Assembly: GCA_002869855.2 (NCBI GenBank)
Contig: NEWQ02000012.1
Span: 29,060 to 93,059 of the forward strand
Direction: 5' to 3'
Length of the DNA: 64,000 nucleotides
Source: Nitrospira sp. CG24D
GTDB lineage: Bacteria; Nitrospirota; Nitrospiria; Nitrospirales; Nitrospiraceae
Below, piece after piece: positions 7,691 through 16,203 of the stretch. Below the pieces are notes generated by a model, which was not told the DNA's origin, did not search any database, and saw only the letters and a list, made by a program, of their open reading frames with translations. The first letter of the stretch is position 1. Every line of letters starts with the position of its first letter. The translations under genes and the position numbers were made by a program.

Positions 7691-9112
7691 ATGATTCATT
7701 CGGCAGTACGTCAGGGACTGTTCCTATTTATCGTATCCACCATTGCCACATCTCCAATTTGGGCCGCCAGCACAACGCCTCCATCGAACCATGTCCAGCG
7801 ATGCGAACAACCCCACAAGCAAGGCACCCTATCTGCAGCCGCCCTCCGCAACACGCTCCACGCACACCGGGAATGGCTCGAACAACGAGACAGCCCCGGG
7901 CATAAACGGGCGGATTTCTGTGGAGCCGACCTGCGACAGGCCGTCCTCGAAGGGGCCAATCTCGAACGCGCCCGGATGGAAGGCGTCAATCTCAGACAGG
8001 CCAATCTTAGGCAAAGCATCCTGACGCAAGCCAGTCTTGCCGGCGCCGACCTCACCAAAGCCAACCTCGAAGACAGCAATCTGGTCGGTGCGGATTTGCG
8101 TCATGCCAAACTGACGCATGCGAATCTCCACCGTGTGATCGGTGATGAAGCCGCGCTGTACAATGCCACGCTGTCCGGCGCGCAATTACACGATTCTATT
8201 TTCGAACGGGCCCATTTCGAGGGAGCCGATCTTTCGTCGGCCGATTTTACAAATGCGACGCTGGTCGACAGCTACCTGTACGGAGCCAATCTTCAGGGGG
8301 CGGTTTTAACCGGAGCCGATTTGATGGGTGCGGATCTCCGCAGGACGGATCTGTCGAAGGCCACAATGTTTCAGACCAACCTGCAGGGGGCGCTGCTGGA
8401 TGGCGCTCGGTTGTATCGCGCCCGCATGATGGAAGCGGATCTGGAAAGCGCCTATCTGGATGATGCCGATCTGCGCCAGGCCGACCTGCGCGACGCCATT
8501 CTCCGCGGAGCGGATCTCCGTCATGCGAATCTGGAGGGCACCCGTCTCTCACAAACCGATCTTGAAGGCGCCAATCTGGAAGGCGCGCGCCTCATCAAGG
8601 CCTCCCTCCAATCAGCAAAAATGCGCATGGTAATTCTCTACAAGGCCATCATTGATCAGGCCGACTTTCGCGACGCCAACCTGCATCATGCCGTCATGAT
8701 CGGTATACACGGCGCCGACGCCATCTTTACCAAAGCCGCTCTACACGAAGTCTATGCCCCCAAAGCGTCCCTGCCTCGAGCGCAATTCAATGAAGCCATC
8801 CTAGACTCAGCCAATCTCGTCGCCGCCGATTTGAGTGCTGCCAATTTCAGCCATGCCGACTTGACTCACGCCAATCTGCAGGAAGCCAAGCTACAAGGAG
8901 CCTCACTCAATGGGGCAGATCTCAGCGGCGCACACCTCGATGCGGCCGATATCCATCAGGCAAATTTCTACGGAGCGAACCTAGCCACAGCGATCGGACT
9001 GACCCAAGCGCAGCTGGATACCGCCTGTGTCGATAACCAGACTCTGTTGCCGGCGGAACTCAGCCGGCCAGCGCCTTGTGCCGTGACAAAGAAGAAAGCA
9101 GCAGGCCGATAG
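7691..9112 (+). CDS. Exported pentapeptide-repeat protein
   Basis: A 473-residue protein with a signal peptide (residues 8-25, ending WAAS), followed after about residue 75 by nearly unbroken A-(D/N)-L-x-x pentapeptide repeats, for example ADLRQAVLEGANLERA and ADLSGAHLDAADIHQA. Such repeats fold as a right-handed quadrilateral beta helix. A central stretch (about 300-360) is more degenerate and may form a capped break between two helices. The tail (TACVDNQT...PCA) holds two Cys that could form a disulphide. Related exported proteins have no known function. It lies 60 bases after the cytochrome gene, with GAGGAG before ATG. Confidence 0.92.
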   Translation: MIHSAVRQGLFLFIVSTIATSPIWAASTTPPSNHVQRCEQPHKQGTLSAAALRNTLHAHREWLEQRDSPGHKRADFCGADLRQAVLEGANLERARMEGVNLRQANLRQSILTQASLAGADLTKANLEDSNLVGADLRHAKLTHANLHRVIGDEAALYNATLSGAQLHDSIFERAHFEGADLSSADFTNATLVDSYLYGANLQGAVLTGADLMGADLRRTDLSKATMFQTNLQGALLDGARLYRARMMEADLESAYLDDADLRQADLRDAILRGADLRHANLEGTRLSQTDLEGANLEGARLIKASLQSAKMRMVILYKAIIDQADFRDANLHHAVMIGIHGADAIFTKAALHEVYAPKASLPRAQFNEAILDSANLVAADLSAANFSHADLTHANLQEAKLQGASLNGADLSGAHLDAADIHQANFYGANLATAIGLTQAQLDTACVDNQTLLPAELSRPAPCAVTKKKAAGR

Positions 9113-9343
9113 CTAATTAGAGGGCAATGACGAGGGATGAGGAAGCTAAGAAGCAGCGCGGTGATCTTGGAGTGAGGAAATACCGCCAGAAGCGGAAGGA
9201 GTTGACGCAACATGCGGCCGGTGAAATCAGGCTAGAAATGGTTGTGGATTGGACTCCACCTAAGAACTCCAGCCGACACAGTTTCACCTTTCGAAGATGC
9301 CGAATGTGCCGTGCCGGAGTTCCAACGCCTAACGAACAACCAG

Positions 9344-9523
9344 TTAGGCAGCGGCGGTTTCAACTTCTTTCGCGGCTTTGGCAGCGAGACTGTTTTTGCG
9401 ATTGTTAGAGATTGTCCGATCAATGATCGCTCCACAATTGACGCACTTCCAAGCATAGAACACCAGAAAGAAATCCGAGAAGCGCTCCAACATCATCAAG
9501 CCTTTGCATTTCGGACAACCCAT
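9344..9523 (-). CDS. Small zinc ribbon protein
   Basis: A 59-residue protein starting MGCPKCKGLM with a second knuckle WKCVNCGAIID, giving two C-x2-C pairs about 23 residues apart. A basic and alanine-rich tail follows. GGGGAGG is placed 8 bases before ATG 9523, which decides the start over the longer frame to 9610. A sigma-54 promoter lies 48-63 bases upstream. The type is a stand-alone zinc ribbon of unknown role, seen repeatedly in Nitrospirota from general knowledge. Confidence 0.85.
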   Translation of the reverse strand: MGCPKCKGLMMLERFSDFFLVFYAWKCVNCGAIIDRTISNNRKNSLAAKAAKEVETAAA

Positions 9524-9570
9524 GATTTTTCCCTCCCCAGGTGAAAGTTGACGTATGCTTTGGGGGATTG

Positions 9571-9586
9571 AGCAAGTTACGATCCA
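9571..9586 (-). promoter_or_regulatory. Sigma-54 promoter of the zinc ribbon gene
   Basis: The minus strand reads TGGATCGTAACTTGCT, with GG and GC 10 bases apart and a perfect CTTGCT -12 element. The -24 element deviates (GGATC instead of GGCAT). The expected start is near 9560, leaving a leader of about 37 bases. Confidence 0.7.
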
Positions 9587-9864
9587 GCATTTCAAATTTA
9601 TAATTATCAATGACTTGTATGATGCAATACCAAAACTTGTCTCTGTGGAGACTACTTACACGTACATTATTGTACGCGTTGTCGCATTTATACGCTTGTC
9701 GCTGTTCGCAGCATCGTTTCTTTGAGAAATTTTCGACAATGCCTGCTCCAGCAAGTAATCTCAAAAGCGAAAATCATAGGGAGTCAGCTAGAATAATGAG
9801 TAAATTATCCAAATAAAATAATACTTTAATAATCATGTACAAATCTGAACAAACGGAGCCGACG
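9587..9864. other. AT-rich intergenic region
   Basis: This stretch is markedly lower in GC than its surroundings, with runs such as AAATTTATAATTATCAATG and AAATAAAATAATACTTTAAT. Short frames here have no ribosome-binding site and no recognisable product. It probably holds the promoter of the hydrolase gene at 9865; I cannot place that promoter confidently. Confidence 0.4.
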
Positions 9865-10527
9865 ATGACGACCGGACCCGAGTGCAATGTCCAGGTAATC
9901 CTGCGAGACTTGGCACTTGAAGGCATCCTGGGCCTCCCACCAGACCCTAGCGGGATTATCGTCTTTGCTCACGGCAGTGGCAGCGGACGATTGAGTCCGC
10001 GAAACAATTTCGTCGCCCACCATCTACAGCAGAACGGCCTCGCGACGCTGCTGCTTGACCTGCTCACGCCGGACGAAGCCGAAGATCGACGGAAAGTGTT
10101 TGATATCGACCTGCTGGCAGATCGGTTATTGCTGACTAAGGCCTGGCTGGAAGAAGTACCGCGCACGAAGAAATTGGGGATCGGCTATTTCGGCGCGAGC
10201 ACCGGAGCCGGCGCAGCATTGCAAGCCGCGGCGAGAGACTCCTCGAACATCCGAGCCGTCGTATCACGAGGCGGCCGGCCGGATCTGGCTGAAGCCTACC
10301 TACCCTCAGTGACCGCGCCTACCCTGCTGATTGTCGGTGGGTGGGATGAGCCGGTGATTGAGATGAACCAATCAGCCTACGAACTGCTGACCTGCGAAAA
10401 GAAACTCATCATCGTTCCCGGAGCGACACATCTATTTGAAGAACCAGGCACACTAGAACAAGTAGCGGAGCACGCGGGGAAGTGGTTTCGGCAGAATCTT
10501 CATCGAGAAGGGAGGGCCGGAGAATAG
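9865..10527 (+). CDS. Alpha/beta hydrolase, dienelactone-hydrolase type
   Basis: A 220-residue alpha/beta hydrolase. IIVFAHGSGSG gives the oxyanion-hole strand, the nucleophile elbow is GASTGAGA (Ser in G-x-S-x-G), an acidic residue is available in GGWDEPV, and the catalytic His is in PGATHLF. This layout matches the small phosphoribosyltransferase-associated or dienelactone-hydrolase-like cytosolic proteins; the substrate is unknown. ATG 9865 has GGAG 6 bases upstream, while the in-frame ATG 9835 has no ribosome-binding site. It converges with the kinase gene, leaving 11 bases between the stops. Confidence 0.85.
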   Translation: MTTGPECNVQVILRDLALEGILGLPPDPSGIIVFAHGSGSGRLSPRNNFVAHHLQQNGLATLLLDLLTPDEAEDRRKVFDIDLLADRLLLTKAWLEEVPRTKKLGIGYFGASTGAGAALQAAARDSSNIRAVVSRGGRPDLAEAYLPSVTAPTLLIVGGWDEPVIEMNQSAYELLTCEKKLIIVPGATHLFEEPGTLEQVAEHAGKWFRQNLHREGRAGE

Positions 10528-10538
10528 CGAGAGGCTAT

Positions 10539-11069
10539 TTACAGAAGCATCCTTTCCTTCACGAATGCCAAGATATGCTCCACAGCTTCACCTGTCTGTG
10601 CCTTCGTCGTATCGATCGTAAGATCGGGACGGAGCGGCGCTTCGTAGGGCTCCTGTAGTCCCGGCACAGTGCTGGACTCACCACGCTGGCCGCGCTGATA
10701 TGTCCCCTTGTAGTCGCGCTGCATGCAGGTTTCTAACGAACATTCCACCGCTACCTCGATGAATCGGGGAATCAGAGCCCTGGCAAAATCGCGATACTCA
10801 CGCCGGCTGGCCGTAGCATCGAAGATCACGGTCACGCCATGCGCCACCAGCTTCGCCCCCATCAACGCTAATGCGCGATAGAAGAGATCCCGCTCAGCCT
10901 GCGAGTAGGTCGCCTCGGGCGTGAGCACGCGTCGGACTTCATCCGACTCCAACACTTCCACGGTCATACCAGAAGCTTCGAGCTGCGGTTTCAGGCCCCG
11001 CGCAATGGTGCTCTTGCCGGAAGCCGGCAAGCCCGTGATCCAGATGGCGAAACCTTGCGGTCGACTCAT
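10539..11069 (-). CDS. cysC: Adenylylsulfate-kinase-like P-loop kinase
   Basis: A 176-residue P-loop kinase with Walker A GLPASGKST, the ESDEVRRVLTP segment in place of the usual DGDNVR of APS kinase, and the family C-terminal segment with KGTY and a PYEAPL motif. CysC phosphorylates adenylylsulfate to PAPS. The divergent DGDN equivalent leaves open that the substrate is different. The next gene upstream, 85 bases away on the same strand, is an aminoglycoside-phosphotransferase-like protein. Fusions of such a domain with a P-loop kinase are known in other bacteria, so these two may form a separate-gene version. Confidence 0.8.
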   Translation of the reverse strand: MSRPQGFAIWITGLPASGKSTIARGLKPQLEASGMTVEVLESDEVRRVLTPEATYSQAERDLFYRALALMGAKLVAHGVTVIFDATASRREYRDFARALIPRFIEVAVECSLETCMQRDYKGTYQRGQRGESSTVPGLQEPYEAPLRPDLTIDTTKAQTGEAVEHILAFVKERMLL

Positions 11070-11154
11070 AAACAGAACCCCACTCTCAGCAATCAGCTTT
11101 CAGCATTGTTTTAGTCCGGAGTCTGCTGATCGCTGAAGACCGACAGCTTAGGAC

Positions 11155-12240
11155 TCACCCGCAATACTCATTCACCCGTGACGGATCGAAACGCGGCGCG
11201 GCAAGGACCTGCTCCATAAACCGGAAGATGGTACGACGCACACCGATGGGCAACGTGGGATACCAGACCGGACTCGCCAGCACCAAGCCACGGAACGCAA
11301 AGAACGGCGCCGCTGTTGCCACAATATCCTCATCGCCGCTTGCTTCGAGATATTCCTCCCAAAAGAGCCTAAAGAGCACTTCGAAAGACCCCTTCAACCG
11401 TCCCCACCGGCACAACGAATAGAAGAGATAGTTGATCGTCATGGATGTCACGTCATCCGCCGGTTCACCCCACTCTCCGCGTGAGCGATCCAGCACCGCA
11501 AAATCGACACCCTTTTTGAATAAAACGTTCCAGGGGTGAAAATCCCCATGCACTTGCGACAATCGCTTCGTCTGCCGACGCAATCGCCACCGCCAACGGT
11601 TGGCGGCTTCCTCAATTCCGCGTAACAGGTCTTCCGTGATAAACCCAAACCGCTCCGGGTAACTGTCGGTCAGCCCCATGATGCATTCGCCATGACCGAC
11701 CACCTCCCGCAAGCGGCGGCGATACAAATCGGCATCCCGCTTCTTATGCGCGTGGATCTGCGCCAGGTAACGCGCAAGGCCGATGGTCCGCTTGCGATCG
11801 AGTGGACGCAGCGAGCGCCCCTTGGCAAGTCGTTCCAGATCTTCGTGATAGCTCACCCCCTCGGTCCATTGATTCAGGACAAAGTACTCCCGCCCCTCGG
11901 CAACAGACAGCAATTTCTGTGTCCCGGTAAAGACGCCGACATCGAGCGCCTTCACATGCCGCGGCAGCCGTTCATAGGACTCGTAGTCCCACAACATCGC
12001 CTGCGCCCGATCGGCCATATGCTCGTGTCCGAAAGGTCCGGGCTTCATGGTTTCCAACACAGCCGACCGTACATCGTTGCCCACACGGAACGTCAGCTTG
12101 ACCGGTGTCCCATAGCCGTATTGTTTATGCGCACCTTCTGAACTGGATTTTCCGATCACGCCGAACGACAGCAAAGCAACATCAGGCCCAAAGCGTGACT
12201 GGAGATACTCCTCAAGGGCCTGTTTTCTCAGCGTAGGCAT
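11155..12240 (-). CDS. Aminoglycoside-phosphotransferase-like kinase
   Basis: A 361-residue protein of the APH/choline-kinase fold. The catalytic loop is VHGDFHPWNVLF (Asp, His, Asn of the Brenner motif). The following metal-binding Asp is in LDRSRGEWGEPADDV, where the usual DF-x-G is DRS. An N-terminal lobe of about 120 residues precedes it. The substrate is unknown and antibiotic resistance should not be assumed. There is no clear ribosome-binding site before ATG 12240. The gene probably acts with the P-loop kinase downstream on the same strand. Confidence 0.8.
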   Translation of the reverse strand: MPTLRKQALEEYLQSRFGPDVALLSFGVIGKSSSEGAHKQYGYGTPVKLTFRVGNDVRSAVLETMKPGPFGHEHMADRAQAMLWDYESYERLPRHVKALDVGVFTGTQKLLSVAEGREYFVLNQWTEGVSYHEDLERLAKGRSLRPLDRKRTIGLARYLAQIHAHKKRDADLYRRRLREVVGHGECIMGLTDSYPERFGFITEDLLRGIEEAANRWRWRLRRQTKRLSQVHGDFHPWNVLFKKGVDFAVLDRSRGEWGEPADDVTSMTINYLFYSLCRWGRLKGSFEVLFRLFWEEYLEASGDEDIVATAAPFFAFRGLVLASPVWYPTLPIGVRRTIFRFMEQVLAAPRFDPSRVNEYCG

Positions 12241-12515
12241 ACAGAAGTGATACGCAAGTCACATTCCAATCGAGCAGTCATTTGAACGACCGCCTGCAAC
12301 AGCGATCCCAGTGATGCACCCGACGTTCTCCATCCCCTGCCTCAGCTCACGGTGCTGCAAGTGGCGCATTGCGCTTCACCCGCATCACGACCACTGAGGA
12401 GAAATGCGCCAGTCTCCATTATTATTCACCCCGTGGGATGCATACCCATTCGTCAATAATGTGAAAACGATGGCTTCTTTCCGACGCCTTTCCCACCCGG
12501 TGGGTTTGACGCAGG
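12241..12515. other. Intergenic region before the HPF/Lon operon
   Basis: Between divergent genes. No convincing gene is seen. Short GC-rich repeats (CACCCCGTGGG and CACCCGGTGGG) occur at about 12427 and 12494 and could be part of an activator site for the sigma-54 promoter that follows. Confidence 0.35.
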
Positions 12516-12531
12516 CGGCATCCAGCTTGCT
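12516..12531 (+). promoter_or_regulatory. Sigma-54 promoter of the HPF-CSD/Lon operon
   Basis: CGGCATCCAGCTTGCT has GG and GC 10 bases apart, and the same GGCAT and CTTGCT boxes as the sites at 5773 and 6061. The expected start is near 12542, followed by AAAAGGAGGG and ATG 12565. Confidence 0.78.
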
Positions 12532-12564
12532 GATAAGTAGTAATGAATAAAAGGAGGGCACCAG

Positions 12565-13119
12565 ATGGACTTAGAAATCCAAAGCCGCAATGTTGAGATG
12601 ACGCCTCGTTGGAAGACGGAAATCGAAGCCCGCATGGAGGACCTCCGGCGGGGTCATGATGACCTGACTCATGGCCGCGTGACTCTGACAAAGAACCGCC
12701 ATCACAAGAAGCAGGACCACGTCGCCGAGGCACTCGTGGTCGTCACACTCCCAGGCCGCCATACCTTGACGGCCCGCAAAGAAGATAAAACATTCGAAGA
12801 AGCCATCCGGAGCGCCTTTGAAGCTGTAACCATTGAACTGCGAAAGTATCGCGAAAAACGCGCGGAGACCGAAGTGCGCCTGCCACCAGTTCCGCCCCAT
12901 CGCGGAGTGATCTGCAAGCTCTTCCCTAACGAAGGGTACGGGTTCATCCTCCAGGAGGGCGGCGGGGAAGTATATTTTCATGCGAATGCACTCCACAGCC
13001 TCACATTCGAGCAGCTCGAAGACGGAACAGAAGTAGTGTTCGGACTGGAGCAAGGAAAGAAAGGCCCGCAGGCCACAACGGTACAGCCCCCTCCGACGGT
13101 CGCAGCGAAAGCATTCTAA
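12565..13119 (+). CDS. Ribosome hibernation factor fused to a cold-shock domain
   Basis: A 184-residue two-domain protein. Residues 1 to about 100 are an S30AE/HPF-RaiA domain (start DLEIQSRNVEMT, then VTLTKNRHHKK and TARKEDKTFEEAI), which normally binds the 30S decoding centre in resting cells. Residues about 112-172 are a cold-shock domain with an RNP-1-like core, NEGYGFIL, and an RNP-2-like VYFHANAL. A linker rich in Glu, Arg and Pro joins them. The fusion suggests ribosome or RNA binding during stress. AAAAGGAGGG precedes ATG, and a sigma-54 promoter lies just upstream. The stop abuts the Lon-like gene start with no gap. Confidence 0.92.
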   Translation: MDLEIQSRNVEMTPRWKTEIEARMEDLRRGHDDLTHGRVTLTKNRHHKKQDHVAEALVVVTLPGRHTLTARKEDKTFEEAIRSAFEAVTIELRKYREKRAETEVRLPPVPPHRGVICKLFPNEGYGFILQEGGGEVYFHANALHSLTFEQLEDGTEVVFGLEQGKKGPQATTVQPPPTVAAKAF

Positions 13120-15543
13120 ATGAGCACCGATAAATTCAGGGTTCCCGTTTCGATGCTGTCGCCCACCGTCGATCCCGCACAGTTAGGGTTCGAAGACACG
13201 AGCGAACTCGAACCGCTCACCGATATTATCGGCCAGGAGCGGGCGGTCGAAGCGCTGGAGTTCGGTCTCTCGATGAAGAGCCAGGGATACAACCTGTACG
13301 TCTCCGGCCCGGTGGGCACAGGCAAAGCCACCCTAGTTCGCCAGATGGTGACGCGGCTGGCCCCGGCGGCCCAAGCTCCTTCCGACTGGTGCTACGTCAA
13401 TAATTTTCAGGATGCCTCGCGGCCGGTCAGCCTCTCGTTTCCCGCCGGGCAAGGCTGTGCCTTCAAACGGGACATGGCCACGTTCATCGAGAGCTTGCGC
13501 CGCGACATCCCCGCAGCGTTCGAAAGCAAGAAGTACCTTGACGGCAAAGCCAAGTTGCACGACGAGACCGAGGCGAAAAAGAAAACGCTGTTCCAGGATC
13601 TCACCAAACTGAGTCTCGCCCGCGGGTTCGGATTCGATGAAACGCCGGCGGGATTCGGGCTCGTGCCGCTCAAGGACGGACATCCCATGACCGGCGAAGC
13701 CGTGGAAGCTATGACCGAATCAGAGCAACAAGGCCTCACCGAACGGCGTCTCGCGCTCGAAGGCGAGATCCGTGACTTTCATATGCGTCTCCACGGCCTC
13801 GACAAAGAAATGGAGCACCAGCTTCGCCATCTCGATCACCAGATGGTCACCAATGTGCTCGAAGGCCGGTACGAAGCGATGCTGCGGTCCTATCAAGATC
13901 TGCCGGCGGTCTCCGCCTATCTCGAGCGAGTGAAAGACAACATCGTCCACCATTACAAAGATTTCCTTCCCCATGAGGGACCGGCATTACCCATTCCCGG
14001 CCTGGAACTCCGCCGGCCTGACATGACCCGCTATCTCGTGAATCTCATCGTCGAGCATGACCCGACTGGCGGCGCGCCCGTCATCGACGAATCCCATCCG
14101 ACGTACACCAACCTGATCGGCAAAATCGAACGGCGCGCGCACATGGGCGTCATGTACACGGATTTCACCGAGATCCGAGCCGGCGCCGTCCTCCAAGCCA
14201 ACGGCGGCTACCTGATCGTGAACGCCCTCGACATGTTGCATCAACCATTTTCCTGGGATGCGCTGAAGCGAGTTGTCAAAACGGCTGAAGTGAAAATCGA
14301 AGACCCCGGCGAGTTTTATGGCTTCTCTACTGCCGGCCTCCGGCCGCAAGCCATCCCCGTCACGGTGAAAATCATCATGGTCGGGCCGCCCATGATCTAT
14401 CACCTGCTCCAAGCCTACGAAGAGGATTTTGCCAAGCTCTTTAAAGTAAAGGCGGACTTCGACACGGAAGTGGTCCGAAGCGAACGGCAGGATCGCCAGT
14501 ATGCCCGCTTCATCGCGAAGCTCTGCCGCGAAGAAAGGCTGCCGCACTTCGGCGCCGATGCGGTCGCCGAAGTGATTCGTCAGGGGTTCCGCTTCGCCGA
14601 CCGGCACGACCGTCTGTCATTGCGGTTTAGTCTCGTGAGCGACCTCATCCGAGAAGCCGGCTACTGGGCCATGAAAGAAAGTCATTCGTTTGTGACACGC
14701 GGAGATGTCGACGCGGCCATCGCACATAAACGCCACCGGTCGAATCTGGCCGAACATTGGATCCAAGACGAAATCAAAGAGGGCACGTTGATGGTCGATC
14801 TCGACGGAGAGATCGTCGGCCAGGTGAACGGTCTCTCCGTCCATGAACTCGGCGACTATGCATTCGGCTGCCCCACCCGCATCACCGCTCGCACCTATGT
14901 CGGCACCAAAGGCGTCGTTGACGTGCAGCGGGAAGCGGAACTGGCCGGCAACATTCACAGCAAAGGGGTCATGACCCTCGCCGGCTATCTGGCCGGGAAG
15001 TTCGCCGGACTACACCCCTTTGCCATGAGCGCCTCGCTGACGTTCGAACAGACCTACTCTGAGATCGAGGGAGACAGCGCCGCGGTCGCTGAATTGACCG
15101 CGATCCTCTCCAGCCTGGCCGATCTGCCGATCCGGCAATATCTCGCCGTGACAGGATCCGTCAACCAATTGGGTGAAGTCCAACCCATCGGAGGCGTCAA
15201 CGAGAAAATCGAAGGGTTTCTTGAATCCTGTTCACGGCGAGGCCTCACCGGCAAACAAGGCGTGATCATTCCCGCGCGCAATACGAAGCATCTCGCCCTC
15301 CGTCGGGATGTCGTCGAAGCGGTCGAGTCGGGACAGTTCACCGTCTACGCAGTGAACACGCTGGAAGAGGCCATTGAATTGCTCACCGGCGTGACGGCTG
15401 GGGAACGCGGTATCGACGGGGAATACCCTCCCGACACGGTGTTTGGCCGTGCCGCTCAGCGCCTCGCCGAAATGGCCCAGGCCGTGGCGGAATGGGGCGA
15501 GGGTGAAGAACGGCCCGGCGGACGGATCATCACGGAACCCTAG
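13120..15543 (+). CDS. Lon-like ATP-dependent protease (COG1067 type)
   Basis: An 807-residue AAA+ protease of the LonB-like family that lacks the classical Lon N-domain. It has Walker A GPVGTGKAT near residue 65, a long helical insertion (about 120-290), and a Walker-B-like NGGYLIVNALDML near 365. The C-terminal protease domain has catalytic Ser in EGDSAAVAE (about 652) and Lys in GGVNEKIEGF (about 696), the Ser-Lys dyad of the family. It is probably a cytosolic quality-control protease. It is translated directly after the HPF-CSD protein, so it shares its sigma-54 control. This pairs ribosome hibernation with proteolysis. Confidence 0.93.
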   Translation: MSTDKFRVPVSMLSPTVDPAQLGFEDTSELEPLTDIIGQERAVEALEFGLSMKSQGYNLYVSGPVGTGKATLVRQMVTRLAPAAQAPSDWCYVNNFQDASRPVSLSFPAGQGCAFKRDMATFIESLRRDIPAAFESKKYLDGKAKLHDETEAKKKTLFQDLTKLSLARGFGFDETPAGFGLVPLKDGHPMTGEAVEAMTESEQQGLTERRLALEGEIRDFHMRLHGLDKEMEHQLRHLDHQMVTNVLEGRYEAMLRSYQDLPAVSAYLERVKDNIVHHYKDFLPHEGPALPIPGLELRRPDMTRYLVNLIVEHDPTGGAPVIDESHPTYTNLIGKIERRAHMGVMYTDFTEIRAGAVLQANGGYLIVNALDMLHQPFSWDALKRVVKTAEVKIEDPGEFYGFSTAGLRPQAIPVTVKIIMVGPPMIYHLLQAYEEDFAKLFKVKADFDTEVVRSERQDRQYARFIAKLCREERLPHFGADAVAEVIRQGFRFADRHDRLSLRFSLVSDLIREAGYWAMKESHSFVTRGDVDAAIAHKRHRSNLAEHWIQDEIKEGTLMVDLDGEIVGQVNGLSVHELGDYAFGCPTRITARTYVGTKGVVDVQREAELAGNIHSKGVMTLAGYLAGKFAGLHPFAMSASLTFEQTYSEIEGDSAAVAELTAILSSLADLPIRQYLAVTGSVNQLGEVQPIGGVNEKIEGFLESCSRRGLTGKQGVIIPARNTKHLALRRDVVEAVESGQFTVYAVNTLEEAIELLTGVTAGERGIDGEYPPDTVFGRAAQRLAEMAQAVAEWGEGEERPGGRIITEP

Positions 15544-15630
15544 TGCACCGGTGCTTTTGAGCTTAGGAACAACCTGATTCCGTGCATGCCAAGCGGCCCT
15601 GTGGTAGTCTCTTAACCAGCATAATGAAAC

Positions 15631-16104
15631 ATGATGCGTAATATTCTCCATGTCCTAATGCACCAACTGGCACCCATGATTATTCGGGTGTGGGTTATGC
15701 TTTGGGTTCTCTCTGTCCCCCTATTCCACGTTCATCCCGAATCTGCCGAGCACTCAGGTCACGATGAAGCTATACATAGCGGAACTGTGCACAGCGTATT
15801 TTCCGCCGATCTCGATGGTGAGTTCGACATCCACGAGGCGTCGACCCACTCCGCTGCCAACAAGTCTATTCACCTTTCACACACCTGGTTCGAGCATTCA
15901 GAGTTGGAATTCTCGCTGCTCACAAACTCGCATCATCGCGCAGACTTGAAACCGATTCTCGTGCAGACCATGGCGCTGCCTGAGGGGAATGTCGCCATCA
16001 TACTGTGCCATGAACGGGCAACAGAATACCTTGCAGCCATTCCTGCATCCACGCTCTTTGTGCATCAGCTCCCGTCCCGCGCGCCGCCTTCGCTCCTTCT
16101 CTAA
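15631..16104 (+). CDS. Histidine-rich exported protein of metal efflux operon
   Basis: A 157-residue protein with an N-terminal hydrophobic segment (about 12-32) followed by a His-rich region (LFHVHPESAEHSGHDEAIHS, later HSAANKSIHLSH and NSHHRA). This is consistent with a periplasmic protein that binds metal ions. No known domain is recognised. It is the first gene before the CzcCBA-type operon, 99 bases upstream of the outer-membrane gene, and is likely a CzcI-like accessory or sensor. Start choice is uncertain (ATGATG at 15631 versus an internal ATG), as no good ribosome-binding site is seen. Confidence 0.65.
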   Translation: MMRNILHVLMHQLAPMIIRVWVMLWVLSVPLFHVHPESAEHSGHDEAIHSGTVHSVFSADLDGEFDIHEASTHSAANKSIHLSHTWFEHSELEFSLLTNSHHRADLKPILVQTMALPEGNVAIILCHERATEYLAAIPASTLFVHQLPSRAPPSLLL

Positions 16105-16203
16105 GTTCCTTCAGTACGAATCAACGCCATCACGGGCATCGTGGCATTGCAGACTCATTCCTCATGAGTTGAGCCCGGTGTCCGTTGAGCAGAGGAGGCT
16201 CAC

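Noticed and set aside
7711..8552. Several minus-strand frames across the pentapeptide gene
   Set aside because: They mirror the repeat periodicity of the plus-strand gene and have no start signals.
9327..9349. attC-like ends GCCTAAC and GTTAGGC around 9 bases
   Set aside because: Matches the outer consensus of an integron attC site, but the inner L boxes and the minimum length of about 57 bases are missing, and no integrase is near. More likely a chance hairpin at the stop of the zinc ribbon gene.
9127..9408. 93-codon plus-strand frame beginning MTRDEEAKKQRG
   Set aside because: Only the first third looks protein-like; the rest is antisense to the zinc ribbon gene and has random composition. 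The weak AGGG ribosome-binding site is not enough.
13333..14958. Minus-strand frames of 80-206 codons across the Lon-like gene
   Set aside because: Antisense shadows with no ribosome-binding site and no recognisable domain, while the plus strand encodes a complete protease.
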